Shown: positions 1-6,967, counted from the stretch's first letter. The stretch: 9,112 bases of DNA from Pseudomonadota bacterium (GCA_021812505.1 JAKANG010000021.1:1-9112); one strand, 5' to 3'. A program made the numbers and translations. The notes: generated by a model not told the origin, from the sequence alone.

Positions 1-331
1 GCAGATCAATATCATGAGTCTACCGGCGCGCGATTTGATGTTGGTCAAGAAAACATGCACAATTTACCTGCATGGGGAGATTGAGGGCCCAGCGCCGCGG
101 CGCCGGCCCGCAACCGCTTCCCGCCCAGCGAAGTCTTCGATTTCCATGGACCGAGCGGCGGGTCTCGTCGCGCGTTCTTGGCGCTTCGGCTTACGCCCGC
201 CTTGCAGCGGCCGATGCGGGAGAGGGGAAGACCCCGGCTTTTCCCCAACTTTTGGCGCGGCCGCGCTTGATTCCGTCGGGCTTCTGACGCTCTGTTCCCT
301 TGGGAGAACCAGGAGCGCCTTCGCTTAAGGC
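1..331. other. Non-coding stretch upstream of smc
   Basis: I see no convincing gene here. The open frames present are rich in Arg, Pro and Ala, lack a ribosome binding site and resemble no family I know. The first ~70 bases are clearly AT-richer than the rest, as expected of a control region. An inverted repeat with arms GGGGAA (224-229) and TTCCCC (241-246) around an 11-base loop lies about 85 bases before smc. It is followed by AACTTTT, so it could be a weak terminator for an upstream gene or a leader hairpin. The end of whatever gene precedes smc is not visible. Confidence 0.5.
35..63 (+). promoter_or_regulatory. Possible sigma70-like promoter ahead of smc
   Basis: TTGATG (35-40) and CACAAT (58-63) are separated by 17 bases, and each matches four of six consensus positions. 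They lie in the only AT-rich part of the region before smc. Transcription from here would leave a leader of roughly 260 bases. The match is weak and could be chance. Confidence 0.2.
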
Positions 332-3300
332 ATGAGATTCGACAAACTCCGACTGACCGGCTTCAAGAGCTTCGTTGAGCCGACCGATTTCGTGATCAAC
401 CCCGGCCTGACCGGCGTGGTGGGTCCGAACGGCTGCGGCAAGTCGAACCTTGTCGAGGCCCTGCGCTGGGTCATGGGCGAGAATTCCTACAAGCAGATGC
501 GCGCCTCCGGCATGGACGACGTGATCTTCGCCGGCGCCGGCTCGCGCCCGTCGCGCAATCACGCCGAGGTGGTGCTGACCCTCGACAACCGGGCGCGCGC
601 CGCGCCCGCCATGTTCAACGACGCGGATATTCTCGAAATCACGCGCCGGATCGAGCGCGAGCAGGGGTCGACCTATCGCGTCAACGGTCGCGAAGTGCGC
701 GCACGCGACGTGCAACTGCTGTTCGCCGACGCGTCCTCCGGCGCGCGCTCGCCCGCCATGGTGCGCCAGGGCCAGATCGGCGAGATCATTTCCGCCAAGC
801 CGCAGGCCCGCCGCCGCATCCTGGAGGAAGCCGCCGGCATTGGCGGCCTGCATTCCCGCCGCCAGGAGGCGGAACTGCGGTTGAAAGGCGCCGAGGAAAA
901 TCTCGTTCGTCTCGAAGACGTTTTGACCCAGATCGGCGCCCAGGCCGAATCCCTGCGCCGTCAGGCCCGTCAGGCCGCGCGCTACCGGGCGCTTGCCGCG
1001 GAAATCCGCCGCCACGAGGCCCTGATCGCGCTGATCGCCTTCCGCGAGGCCGCGCGCGAGGCCGAGACGGCGCAACACGCCTTCGACACCAATGTCGTCG
1101 ATGTCGCCGAGCGCACCCGCCAACAGGCGGAAGCCGCGCGCCTGCAGGCGCTCGTCGCCCATCGCATGCCTTTCTTGCGCGACGCCGAGGCTCAGGCCGC
1201 CGCCGCGTTGCAACGCCTCGTCCTCGCCCGCGAAGCCCTCGACGGCGAGGAAAAGCGCGCGGCCGAGCGCAAGGCGGAGACCGAGCGCCGGATCGCCCAG
1301 GCCGCAGGCGACCTCGCCCGCGAGCGCGCCCATTACGAGGACGCCGCCGCGATGCTGGCCCGGCTCGAAGCCGAGGACGAAGAACTCGATGGCGCCGGCG
1401 AGGCCGAGGCCGATCTGGTGGAAGAAGCTCGGCTGCGCTGCGAGGCTGCGGAGGAAAAGCTGCGCGCTTCGGAGCAGGCGCTCGAAATCGCCCAGAACGC
1501 CTTCGCCAACGCCGAGGCGCAGCGCAACGCGCTGGGCGAGGCCGCGCGGCGCGAGGAACAGGCCGTCGCCCGATTCGAGGCCGAATTTTCGCGCGCCGAA
1601 AACGAAATTTCAGCCTTGCGCGACAGCGCCGAAAGCGACGCCGAACTGGCCGAGGCTCTGGCCGAAGCCGAACGGCTGATGGACGCGGCGGCCCAGGCCG
1701 AGGAAGAGGCGCTGAACGCGGAAACCGCGCTGGCGCTCGCCCGCGACGAGGAAAATTTTTCACGCGGGCCGCTGGCTCAAGCCGAAAGACAGGCCCAGAA
1801 GCTCGAAGCCGAGGTCGGCGCCCTGGCCAAATTGCTGCAGACCGGCGCCAGCGCCGGCTGGCCGGCGGTGCTGGAGCGCATCAATGTCGCGCGCGGCTAT
1901 GAGGCGGCGCTCGGCGCGGCGCTGGGCGACGATCTCGACGCGTCCGACGACGACGACGCCCCGACCCATTGGGCGCTCACCCAGAGCGCCGGCGATCCCG
2001 CATTGCCCGCTGGCGCGCGGCCCCTGACGACATGGGTCGAGGCCCCGCCCGCGCTTCATCGCCGCCTGGCCCAGATCGGCCTGGTTTCCCGCGACATGGG
2101 TCCGAGTCTGCGCCAGCATCTCAAAACCGGCCAACGCCTGGTCTCGATCGAGGGCGATCTGTGGCGCTGGGACGGTTTTACGCACGGCGCCGAGGCGCCG
2201 ACGCCCGCCGCGCGGCGGCTCGCCGAAAAGAACCGGCTGGAAGAGCTGAAGATCGAGGCGGCGCAGGCCCGCGCCGCGGTCGAGGAGGCGGAAGCCCGGA
2301 TGGAGGCGGCGAAGACGGCCGTTCTGGAGGCTTCGGAGGCCGACCAGCGCGCCCGCCAGGCCGCGCGCATGACGCAGAAAGCCCTGGCCGAGGCGCGCGA
2401 ATCGGCCAATGCCGCCGAAAAGCGGCAGGCGCAGTTCCTGTCGCGCCTCGCCAACCTCGAAGGCGCCCGCGAGCGCGCCGAAGAACTGCGCGATGAAGCT
2501 CGCGCGCGCCTGTTCGAGGCGCGCGAGGCGTTTGACAATGTCGCCGAGCCCGCGACTTTGCTCGGCGAGCGCGACGCCGCCCGCGCCGCCAACGCCATGG
2601 ACCGAGCCGAAGCTTCTGAGGCCCGCTCCGCCCTGCAGGCCTTCTCCCGCGAGGCGGAGACGCGGCTGCGCCGGCGCGAATCCATCGCGCGTGAAAAGAA
2701 GAGTTGGCTGGATCGCAAAGCGCGCGCGCAGTTCCAGACCGAGGAAATCGAATTCCGCCTGACAGAGGCGCAGGAAGAACTGGTCAGTCTCGAAGACGCG
2801 CCCGACGAATTCCTGCTTCAGCGCCGCTCGCTGGGCCAGAAAATCGAAGAGGCCGAGGCGGCGCGGAAGCAGGCCGCCGACGCCCGCGCGGAAGGCGAAA
2901 ACGCCCTGGCCGAGGCCGACCGGGCCGCCCGCGCGGCGCTCGACGCCATGAGCGCCGCGCGCGAAATTCGCGCGCGGCTCGAAGCCCAGGCCGAGGCCGC
3001 CCGGACGCGGCTTCAGGTTCTGATTCGCGACATTGGCGACCAGATGAACTGCGCGCCGCAAGGCTTGTCCGCGCTCGCCGGCCTCGCCGAGGGCGCCGAA
3101 CCGCCGCCGATGGAAGGCGTCAGCGCCCGGCTCGCCAATCTCAAGCAGGACCGCGAAAGGCTCGGCGGCGTCAATCTGCGCGCCGAGGACGAACTGTCGG
3201 CGATCGAGGACGAGCAGGCCAAGCTCGCCGCCGAGCGCGACGACCTCGCCGAGGCGATCCGCAAATTGCGCGCGGCCATCGGCGCGCTCAACAAGGAAGG

Positions 3301-3787
3301 CCGCGAGCGCCTGCTCGACGCGTTCGCCAGGGTGGACGCCCATTTCCGCGAATTGTTCACCATCCTGTTCGGCGGCGGCTCGGCCGAACTGCAACTGGTC
3401 GAGTCCGACGATCCGCTCGAAGCCGGCCTGGAAATCCTCGCCAAGCCGCCCGGCAAGAAGCCGGCCACCATGACCCTGCTTTCCGGCGGCGAGCAGGCTC
3501 TGACCGCCATGTCGCTGATCTTCGCGGTGTTCCTGACCAATCCGGCCCCGATCTGCGTGCTCGACGAGGTGGATGCGCCGCTCGACGACGCCAATGTCGA
3601 ACGGTTTTGCGACCTTCTCGAAGACATGCGCGGCAAGACCGACACGCGCTTCATCACCATCACCCACAACCCCATCACCATGGCGCGGATGGACCGCCTG
3701 TTCGGCGTCACCCAGGCCGAACGCGGCGTCTCGCAACTGGTGTCGGTGGAGCTGGAGCAGGCCGAGCGGCTTCTGGAGGCGAGCTGA
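332..3787 (+). CDS. smc: Chromosome segregation protein SMC
   Basis: This is the bacterial condensin ATPase. It dimerises through a hinge, works with the kleisin ScpA and with ScpB, and extrudes DNA loops to organise and segregate the chromosome. The 1151-residue product has the full SMC plan. The N-terminal head carries Walker A GPNGCGKSN (31-39), an R-loop arginine (R58) and the Q-loop region VRQGQIGE (from 144). A long Ala/Glu/Arg-rich coiled coil begins near 170. A hinge at about 508-630 is followed by the returning coil to about 1000. The C-terminal head holds the signature LLSGGEQ (1049-1055), Walker B ICVLDEVD (1074-1081, catalytic E1079) and the D-loop APLDD. The start MRFDKLRLTGFKSF is canonical for the family. 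A purine-rich AAGG lies just upstream and AGGAG further away. The hinge is shorter than the classical one (see findings). Neither scpA nor scpB is in the window. Confidence 0.97.
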   Translation: MRFDKLRLTGFKSFVEPTDFVINPGLTGVVGPNGCGKSNLVEALRWVMGENSYKQMRASGMDDVIFAGAGSRPSRNHAEVVLTLDNRARAAPAMFNDADILEITRRIEREQGSTYRVNGREVRARDVQLLFADASSGARSPAMVRQGQIGEIISAKPQARRRILEEAAGIGGLHSRRQEAELRLKGAEENLVRLEDVLTQIGAQAESLRRQARQAARYRALAAEIRRHEALIALIAFREAAREAETAQHAFDTNVVDVAERTRQQAEAARLQALVAHRMPFLRDAEAQAAAALQRLVLAREALDGEEKRAAERKAETERRIAQAAGDLARERAHYEDAAAMLARLEAEDEELDGAGEAEADLVEEARLRCEAAEEKLRASEQALEIAQNAFANAEAQRNALGEAARREEQAVARFEAEFSRAENEISALRDSAESDAELAEALAEAERLMDAAAQAEEEALNAETALALARDEENFSRGPLAQAERQAQKLEAEVGALAKLLQTGASAGWPAVLERINVARGYEAALGAALGDDLDASDDDDAPTHWALTQSAGDPALPAGARPLTTWVEAPPALHRRLAQIGLVSRDMGPSLRQHLKTGQRLVSIEGDLWRWDGFTHGAEAPTPAARRLAEKNRLEELKIEAAQARAAVEEAEARMEAAKTAVLEASEADQRARQAARMTQKALAEARESANAAEKRQAQFLSRLANLEGARERAEELRDEARARLFEAREAFDNVAEPATLLGERDAARAANAMDRAEASEARSALQAFSREAETRLRRRESIAREKKSWLDRKARAQFQTEEIEFRLTEAQEELVSLEDAPDEFLLQRRSLGQKIEEAEAARKQAADARAEGENALAEADRAARAALDAMSAAREIRARLEAQAEAARTRLQVLIRDIGDQMNCAPQGLSALAGLAEGAEPPPMEGVSARLANLKQDRERLGGVNLRAEDELSAIEDEQAKLAAERDDLAEAIRKLRAAIGALNKEGRERLLDAFARVDAHFRELFTILFGGGSAELQLVESDDPLEAGLEILAKPPGKKPATMTLLSGGEQALTAMSLIFAVFLTNPAPICVLDEVDAPLDDANVERFCDLLEDMRGKTDTRFITITHNPITMARMDRLFGVTQAERGVSQLVSVELEQAERLLEAS

Positions 3788-3917
3788 TCCCGCGCCGACG
3801 CCGACGGAAAATCAGGTCAAGTCTCTGAATCCTTACGAAAAATTTAGCTTTCTGTCCCGATCTGGCCAAATTTCGTCGTCAGCCTTCCTGTCGTCTTCGC
3901 AAACCAGGGAGACTATC

Positions 3918-4688
3918 ATGCGAAACGGCAAGACTTTCGTCCTTTCCGGCGCCGCGGCGCTCGCTCTGGCCGGGTGCGCCGGGCTATGGCTGGCGCAGCC
4001 GCTGCACAGCCTGTTGGTTCCGTCGCCCTATGGCGGCGTCGCGCAGATCCGGTATGCCGGGGACATCCCGCCCCGCGTCGCCTTCGCGCCACCGCTCGCG
4101 GTCGAATATTTCCCGGCCGCCTCGCCCTTCATGGCGCTCGACCGGATTTCGGCGCAGATGGATCTCGAAATGGCCGCGCTGATGGACGGCGCCATGGTTC
4201 CTCCGGCCCCGCTCGGTCCGGACGGGATGCTGAATGTCGACGTCCGCGGCCTGCCGCCAGGCGCGCGCGAATATTCCTATGTTTCGACCGTCGGCCGCGA
4301 TGGGAATTATTGCTCGCGCTCCGTCGAGATCACGCGCTCGGGCCCTGACGGCCGCCCCTATGTGGTGACGCACCAATCCGGCGAGTGTCGCGCGATCGGC
4401 TCCGTGGGCTATGGCGCCGCGCTTTTCGCCCCGCCGCATCGCGCCCCGCCGACCATCGAGGTCCGCAACTGGCCGGCGCGCCAGCGTTCCGAACCCGATA
4501 TGCTGAACGTGGCGTACCCGGCCGGCGCGGTAAAGCCCGAGCCGCCGTGGAAAGACCAGGGCGCTCCGTTCCGTTCGCCCTCGGCGGTCTTCGTCGCCCC
4601 GGCGGCGCGGTTTCACCCTCGAAGCTCATTCATTCGCGACTCGATCCGCCGGTCGGGAACGAGCCACATCGCCGCGACCGCGACATAG
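3918..4688 (+). CDS. Putative lipoprotein of unknown function
   Basis: I do not recognise this 256-residue protein beyond its export signal. The N-terminus has K5, a hydrophobic stretch and the lipobox LAGC with the lipidated cysteine at position 20, so a membrane-anchored lipoprotein is likely. The mature part is rich in Pro and Ala. It contains a segment with two further cysteines, C132 (NYCSRSVEITRSGPDG) and C157 (HQSGECRAIG), that may form a disulfide. The start is supported by AGGGAG at 3906-3911, six bases before ATG. The gene begins 130 bases after smc and probably has its own promoter. Residues 232-256 are encoded on DNA that also encodes, on the other strand, the end of the convergent channel gene. 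That tail (from RFHPRSS) looks unlike the rest and may be an extension gained by losing an earlier stop. The export call is fairly sure; the function is unknown. Confidence 0.75.
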   Translation: MRNGKTFVLSGAAALALAGCAGLWLAQPLHSLLVPSPYGGVAQIRYAGDIPPRVAFAPPLAVEYFPAASPFMALDRISAQMDLEMAALMDGAMVPPAPLGPDGMLNVDVRGLPPGAREYSYVSTVGRDGNYCSRSVEITRSGPDGRPYVVTHQSGECRAIGSVGYGAALFAPPHRAPPTIEVRNWPARQRSEPDMLNVAYPAGAVKPEPPWKDQGAPFRSPSAVFVAPAARFHPRSSFIRDSIRRSGTSHIAATAT

Positions 4689-5197
4689 AACAGGCAGCCG
4701 ATCCAGGGCTGGACGAAAGCGCCGGCGATTCCCAGCACATAGGCCGCGATCGATATCCAGCCCTTGATGTCGCGGCCGATCGCGTCATGAAGCAGGGTTC
4801 TGCCGTCCTGCGCCCGCAGCAGGGTCATGACCAGGATCGAATAGGCGATCGCCGCGCCGAGCAGCACGGCGCCGTAAAGCGCGACCGGATCGCGGGCGAA
4901 ATGGGCGTCGCTGGCCCAGGCGGTCACAAAGGGCAGAAGCGACAGCCAGAACAGCAGGTGGATATTGGCCCAGAGCACGCCGCCATTCACCTTCTTCACG
5001 ATGACGAACAGGTGGTGGTGGTTGTTCCAGTAGATGCCGACATAGACGAAGCTCAGCACATAGGCCACGAAAGTCGGCCACAGCGGCCGAAGCGCGGCGA
5101 AGCTCGCGCCCTGCGGCGCCTTCAGATCCAGCACCATGATGGTGATGATGATCGCCAGCACGCCATCGGAAAAAGCCTTCAGCCGCTCGCTGGTCAC
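4613..5197 (-). CDS. TMEM175/DUF1211-family potassium channel
   Basis: This is a 194-residue integral membrane protein of the prokaryotic TMEM175 family, whose characterised members form tetrameric, K+-selective leak-type channels in the cytoplasmic membrane. The family signature is clear at the N-terminus: R5-x-x-x-F9-S10-D11-G-V, followed by AIIITIMVLDLK in helix 1. Five more hydrophobic segments follow at about 39-60, 74-95, 105-126, 148-167 and 168-182, and length and topology fit the family. The start is GTG at 5197. It is chosen because a strong ribosome binding site (AGGGGAGGT) lies six bases upstream and the frame then opens directly with MTSERLKAFSDG. The gene converges on and overlaps the lipoprotein gene and diverges from the ATP synthase operon. 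The family call is confident; ion selectivity in this organism is inferred. Confidence 0.88.
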   Translation of the reverse strand: MTSERLKAFSDGVLAIIITIMVLDLKAPQGASFAALRPLWPTFVAYVLSFVYVGIYWNNHHHLFVIVKKVNGGVLWANIHLLFWLSLLPFVTAWASDAHFARDPVALYGAVLLGAAIAYSILVMTLLRAQDGRTLLHDAIGRDIKGWISIAAYVLGIAGAFVQPWIGCLFYVAVAAMWLVPDRRIESRMNELRG

Positions 5198-5203
5198 CCC
5201 CGA

Positions 5204-5212
5204 ACCTCCCCT
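5204..5212 (-). promoter_or_regulatory. Ribosome binding site deciding a GTG start
   Basis: On the minus strand this reads AGGGGAGGT, a near-perfect Shine-Dalgarno sequence six bases before GTG at 5197. It settles the start of the TMEM175-like gene. Confidence 0.85.
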
Positions 5213-5223
5213 TTCCCGCGAAG

Positions 5224-5247
5224 TTTAGAGCATCGGACCGTGGGAAC
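5224..5247. repeat. Possible remnant of a Rhizobiales intergenic repeat
   Basis: The string TTTAGAGCATCGGACCG followed by TGGGAAC resembles, from memory, the start of a palindromic repeat scattered between genes in many Rhizobiales. The usual middle and the returning arm appear to be missing, so this would be a shortened copy. No second copy occurs in the window. Confidence 0.3.
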
Positions 5248-5300
5248 AAACCGCGGCCTCATGCCGCAATGCACAAAAACCCTGTGGCGCAATCGCGCGC

Positions 5301-5342
5301 GTGGCAAATTAATACGTTATTTCAACGTATTATGTATGCCAC
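5301..5342. promoter_or_regulatory. Large inverted repeat, probable operator
   Basis: A perfect inverted repeat has 9-base arms, TAATACGTT (5310-5318) and AACGTATTA (5324-5332), around the spacer ATTTC. It is flanked by a second, nearly concentric pair, GTGGCA (5301-5306) and TGCCAC (5337-5342). The inner arms are AT-rich inside GC-rich DNA. The site ends about 18-28 bases before the -35 box of the atp promoter, a position suited to an activator or to a regulator of both divergent genes. No T-run follows, so it is not a typical terminator. The protein that would bind it is unknown. Confidence 0.55.
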
Positions 5343-5360
5343 AGAAAAGCCGATGTTGTC

Positions 5361-5389
5361 TTGACACGAGGCGGGCGCGTCAATATGTT
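5361..5389 (+). promoter_or_regulatory. Probable promoter of the F0 operon
   Basis: TTGACA (5361-5366) is a perfect -35 box. The ideal 17-base spacer leads to TATGTT (5384-5389), which matches four of six positions of the -10 consensus. Transcription would begin near 5396, giving a leader of about 114 bases before the TTG start of atpI. No other promoter this good was seen upstream of the operon. Confidence 0.7.
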
Positions 5390-5498
5390 GCGCCCGGTTC
5401 AAAAGGGCGGGATGGATTCATTCCGAACTTTTTCGTCAATTCCGGTCCCCGATCCGGATTACGCCCGCGGGCGCCGGGTTCGGGAAAGCCACGGCTCT

Positions 5499-5502
5499 GG
5501 AG
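5499..5502 (+). promoter_or_regulatory. Ribosome binding site deciding the TTG start of atpI
   Basis: GGAG lies seven bases before TTG at 5510. The next in-frame TTG, at 5540, has no comparable site, and the reading frame offers no ATG or GTG in this part. Confidence 0.6.
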
Positions 5503-5509
5503 ACAGGCT

Positions 5510-5869
5510 TTGGGGACTAGTCCGGAAGACCAAGAGAATTTGCAGGCGCGGCTCGCTAAATTGACCGCCGACCTTCAGAGCCAGCGCGAAGCCGACCGCA
5601 AGGAGACCGAGCGCAAGGCGCAAGCGGATTCTTCAGGGAAGAACCTCGGGCAGGCGATCAGCCTCGGCTTTCGCGTGCTGACGGAATTCGTGGGTCCCAT
5701 CATCGTGGGCGCGCTGATTGGCTGGCGCCTCGATGTGTGGCTCCACACCGCCCCCTTCCTGCTGATCCTGTGGGTGGGATTTGGCGTGGCGGCGGGGTTT
5801 CGCAATGTCTATCGCCTGGCGGCGCCGCCGCTGAGGCGTTCCGGCGGAGAACCGCCGCGGCAGTCGTGA
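5510..5869 (+). CDS. atpI: ATP synthase protein I (AtpI)
   Basis: AtpI is a small membrane protein that helps assemble the c-ring of F-type ATP synthase and is not part of the finished enzyme. From the TTG start the product has 119 residues, the usual size. A charged, helical N-terminal part (NLQARLAKLTADLQSQREAD and on) is followed by two membrane helices: LGFRVLTEFVGPIIVGALIG and FLLILWVGFGVAAGFRNVY. The phrases SLGFRVLTEFV and GVAAGFRNVYRLA are typical of alphaproteobacterial AtpI. The TTG start is chosen for its ribosome binding site and because it gives the N-terminal length usual in relatives. A start at TTG 5540 would remove ten residues. It is the first gene of the F0 operon, 41 bases before atpB. 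The identity is secure; the exact start is less so. Confidence 0.9.
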   Translation: MGTSPEDQENLQARLAKLTADLQSQREADRKETERKAQADSSGKNLGQAISLGFRVLTEFVGPIIVGALIGWRLDVWLHTAPFLLILWVGFGVAAGFRNVYRLAAPPLRRSGGEPPRQS

Positions 5870-5910
5870 GCTGGGCGGGTCGTTCCCGCATAAGAGGTTA
5901 AGGACGGAAC

Positions 5911-6675
5911 ATGTCGGAAGCTGGCGCCCCGGTGCTCGATCCCATCCATCAATTCCACGTCAAGGTGATCGCGCCCCTGCATATTTTCGGGGTCGACGCC
6001 TCCTTCACCAATGCCGCCTTGTTCATGGTCATCGCGGCGCTGGCCGTCGTCGTCGTCATGCTGATCGGCACGTCGAGCCGCAATATCGTGCCGTCCCGGC
6101 TCCAGACCGCCGCCGAGGCCTTTTACGAATTCTCCCAGGACATGGTGCGCCAGACCGCCGGCGAGGACGGCATGCGTTTCTTCCCGCTGGTGTTCACCCT
6201 GTTCATGTTCATTCTGGCCTGCAACGTGATCGGCCTCTGGCCCTATACGTTCGAGGTCATGGCCCAGATCTTCGTCACCGCGACCTTTGCCTTCTCCATC
6301 CTCTTTCTGGTGGTCGGCTACGGCGTCTACAAGCACGGCCTTCACTGGTTCAACGTCTTCAAGCCGTCCGGCGTCAGCCCGTTCATGCTGCCGTTCATTG
6401 TCCCGATCGAAGTCCTGTCCTTCATTTCGCGGCCAGTGACCTTGTCGGTTCGTCTTTTCGCCAACATCCTCGCCGGCCACATCATGCTGGTGGTGTTCGG
6501 CGGCTTCGTCGTCATGCTGCTCGGCGCCGGCGCCTATGCCCTGCTCGCTCCGCTGCCGCTGGCCGGAATCGTCCTGCTGACCGCCTTCGAAGGTCTGGTC
6601 GCGGTGCTGCAAGCTTATGTCTTCGCCATTCTCACTTGCGTCTATCTGGTAGACGCGCTTCACCCGGGCCACTGA
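5911..6675 (+). CDS. atpB: F0F1 ATP synthase subunit a
   Basis: Subunit a forms the two proton half-channels beside the c-ring in the cytoplasmic membrane, so that proton flow turns the rotor. The 254-residue product is of normal length, with about five to six hydrophobic helices. The key region SRPVTLSVRLFANILAGH carries the essential arginine at position 181 (equivalent to E. coli R210), which meets the c-subunit carboxylate. The N-terminal part DPIHQFHVKVIAPLHIFGVD and the segment FNVFKPSGVSPFMLPFIVPIE (split across the first half-channel loop) fit alphaproteobacterial subunit a. AAGGA lies six bases before the ATG. The gene follows atpI by 41 bases and precedes atpE by 49 bases. All residues I would expect are present. 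Confidence 0.97.
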   Translation: MSEAGAPVLDPIHQFHVKVIAPLHIFGVDASFTNAALFMVIAALAVVVVMLIGTSSRNIVPSRLQTAAEAFYEFSQDMVRQTAGEDGMRFFPLVFTLFMFILACNVIGLWPYTFEVMAQIFVTATFAFSILFLVVGYGVYKHGLHWFNVFKPSGVSPFMLPFIVPIEVLSFISRPVTLSVRLFANILAGHIMLVVFGGFVVMLLGAGAYALLAPLPLAGIVLLTAFEGLVAVLQAYVFAILTCVYLVDALHPGH

Positions 6676-6714
6676 TAATCTTCGCCAACAACAAATGGTC
6701 GCCCACATCTAAAT

Positions 6715-6718
6715 GGAG
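6715..6718 (+). promoter_or_regulatory. Ribosome binding site deciding the start of atpE
   Basis: GGAG sits six bases before ATG 6725. It overlaps an earlier in-frame ATG at 6713, which would add only MESS and has no ribosome binding site of its own. The later ATG is therefore preferred. Confidence 0.75.
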
Positions 6719-6724
6719 TCATCA

Positions 6725-6955
6725 ATGGGTTCTGAAGCAGCCAAACTTATCGGCGCGGGCCTCGCGGCGATCGGCGTCGGTTCCGCCGCCATCGGCGTCG
6801 GCCTGATCTGGGGCCACTTCCTTTCTGGCGCGCTGCGCAATCCGTCGGCGTCCGACGGTCAATTCGGCCGCGTCTTCATCGGCACGGCGCTCGCCGAAGG
6901 TCTTGGCATCTTCGCCTTCCTGATCGCGCTGATCCTGCTGTTCGTCTCCCATTGA
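6725..6955 (+). CDS. atpE: F0F1 ATP synthase subunit c
   Basis: Subunit c forms the membrane rotor ring; each copy carries one proton. The 76-residue hairpin of two helices is of normal size. Helix 1 is rich in Gly and Ala ([19 protein letters not shown]), as ring packing needs. The polar loop has the conserved R38-N39-P40, which contacts the central stalk. Helix 2 carries the proton-binding glutamate E58 in [11 protein letters not shown], the usual alphaproteobacterial residue where E. coli has Asp61. No sodium-binding set of residues is evident, so a proton enzyme is inferred. The start at 6725 agrees with the family N-terminus (MxxEAAKxIGAG) and the ribosome binding site. A large hairpin follows the gene and may help the cell make more c than the later subunits. 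Confidence 0.97.
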   Translation: MGSEAAKLIGAGLAAIGVGSAAIGVGLIWGHFLSGALRNPSASDGQFGRVFIGTALAEGLGIFAFLIALILLFVSH

Positions 6956-6967
6956 CGCGCACTTGAC

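Larger units (their letters stand above)
5198..5509. other. Divergent control region between channel gene and F0 operon
   Basis: No gene is visible in these 312 bases. In order they hold the ribosome binding site of the minus-strand channel gene, a sequence resembling a Rhizobiales intergenic repeat, a small hairpin (GCGGC at 5253-5257 with GCCGC at 5263-5267), an AT-rich inverted repeat, the probable atp promoter and the atpI leader. A TTG-initiated frame from 5361 has no ribosome binding site and is not credible. The atpI leader carries a perfect 12-base palindrome CGCCCGCGGGCG at 5462-5473. Confidence 0.7.

Noticed and set aside
294..309. Bulged palindrome GTTCCCTTGGGAGAAC just before smc
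   Set aside because: The arms need a bulge and are short; chance is a sufficient explanation.
14..328. Open frame of 104 codons ending four bases before smc
   Set aside because: No ribosome binding site, Arg/Pro/Ser-rich low-complexity composition typical of chance frames in GC-rich DNA, and no family resemblance.
191..1333. Long minus-strand open frame (380 codons) opposite the start of smc
   Set aside because: It is the antisense shadow of a GC-rich coiled-coil gene; composition is Gly/Arg/Ala-rich and no start signal was seen.
1760..3736. Minus-strand open frame of 658 codons opposite smc
   Set aside because: Same antisense artefact: the strong third-position GC bias of smc keeps the opposite frame free of stops. 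The plus-strand protein has all SMC motifs.
5328..5333. TATTAT as a -10 box for a second atp promoter
   Set aside because: No acceptable -35 box lies 16-18 bases upstream, and the bases are part of the inverted repeat.
4385..5509. Upstream part of the open frame that contains atpI, which could suggest a much larger fusion protein
   Set aside because: The frame simply lacks stops; the part before 5510 crosses the lipoprotein gene, the channel gene and the promoter. Only residues from the TTG at 5510 match AtpI.
5809..6708. Minus-strand open frame of 299 codons opposite atpB, rich in His, Asp, Glu and Gln
   Set aside because: Antisense reading of a membrane-protein gene typically gives such polar residues; no start signal and atpB is unmistakable.
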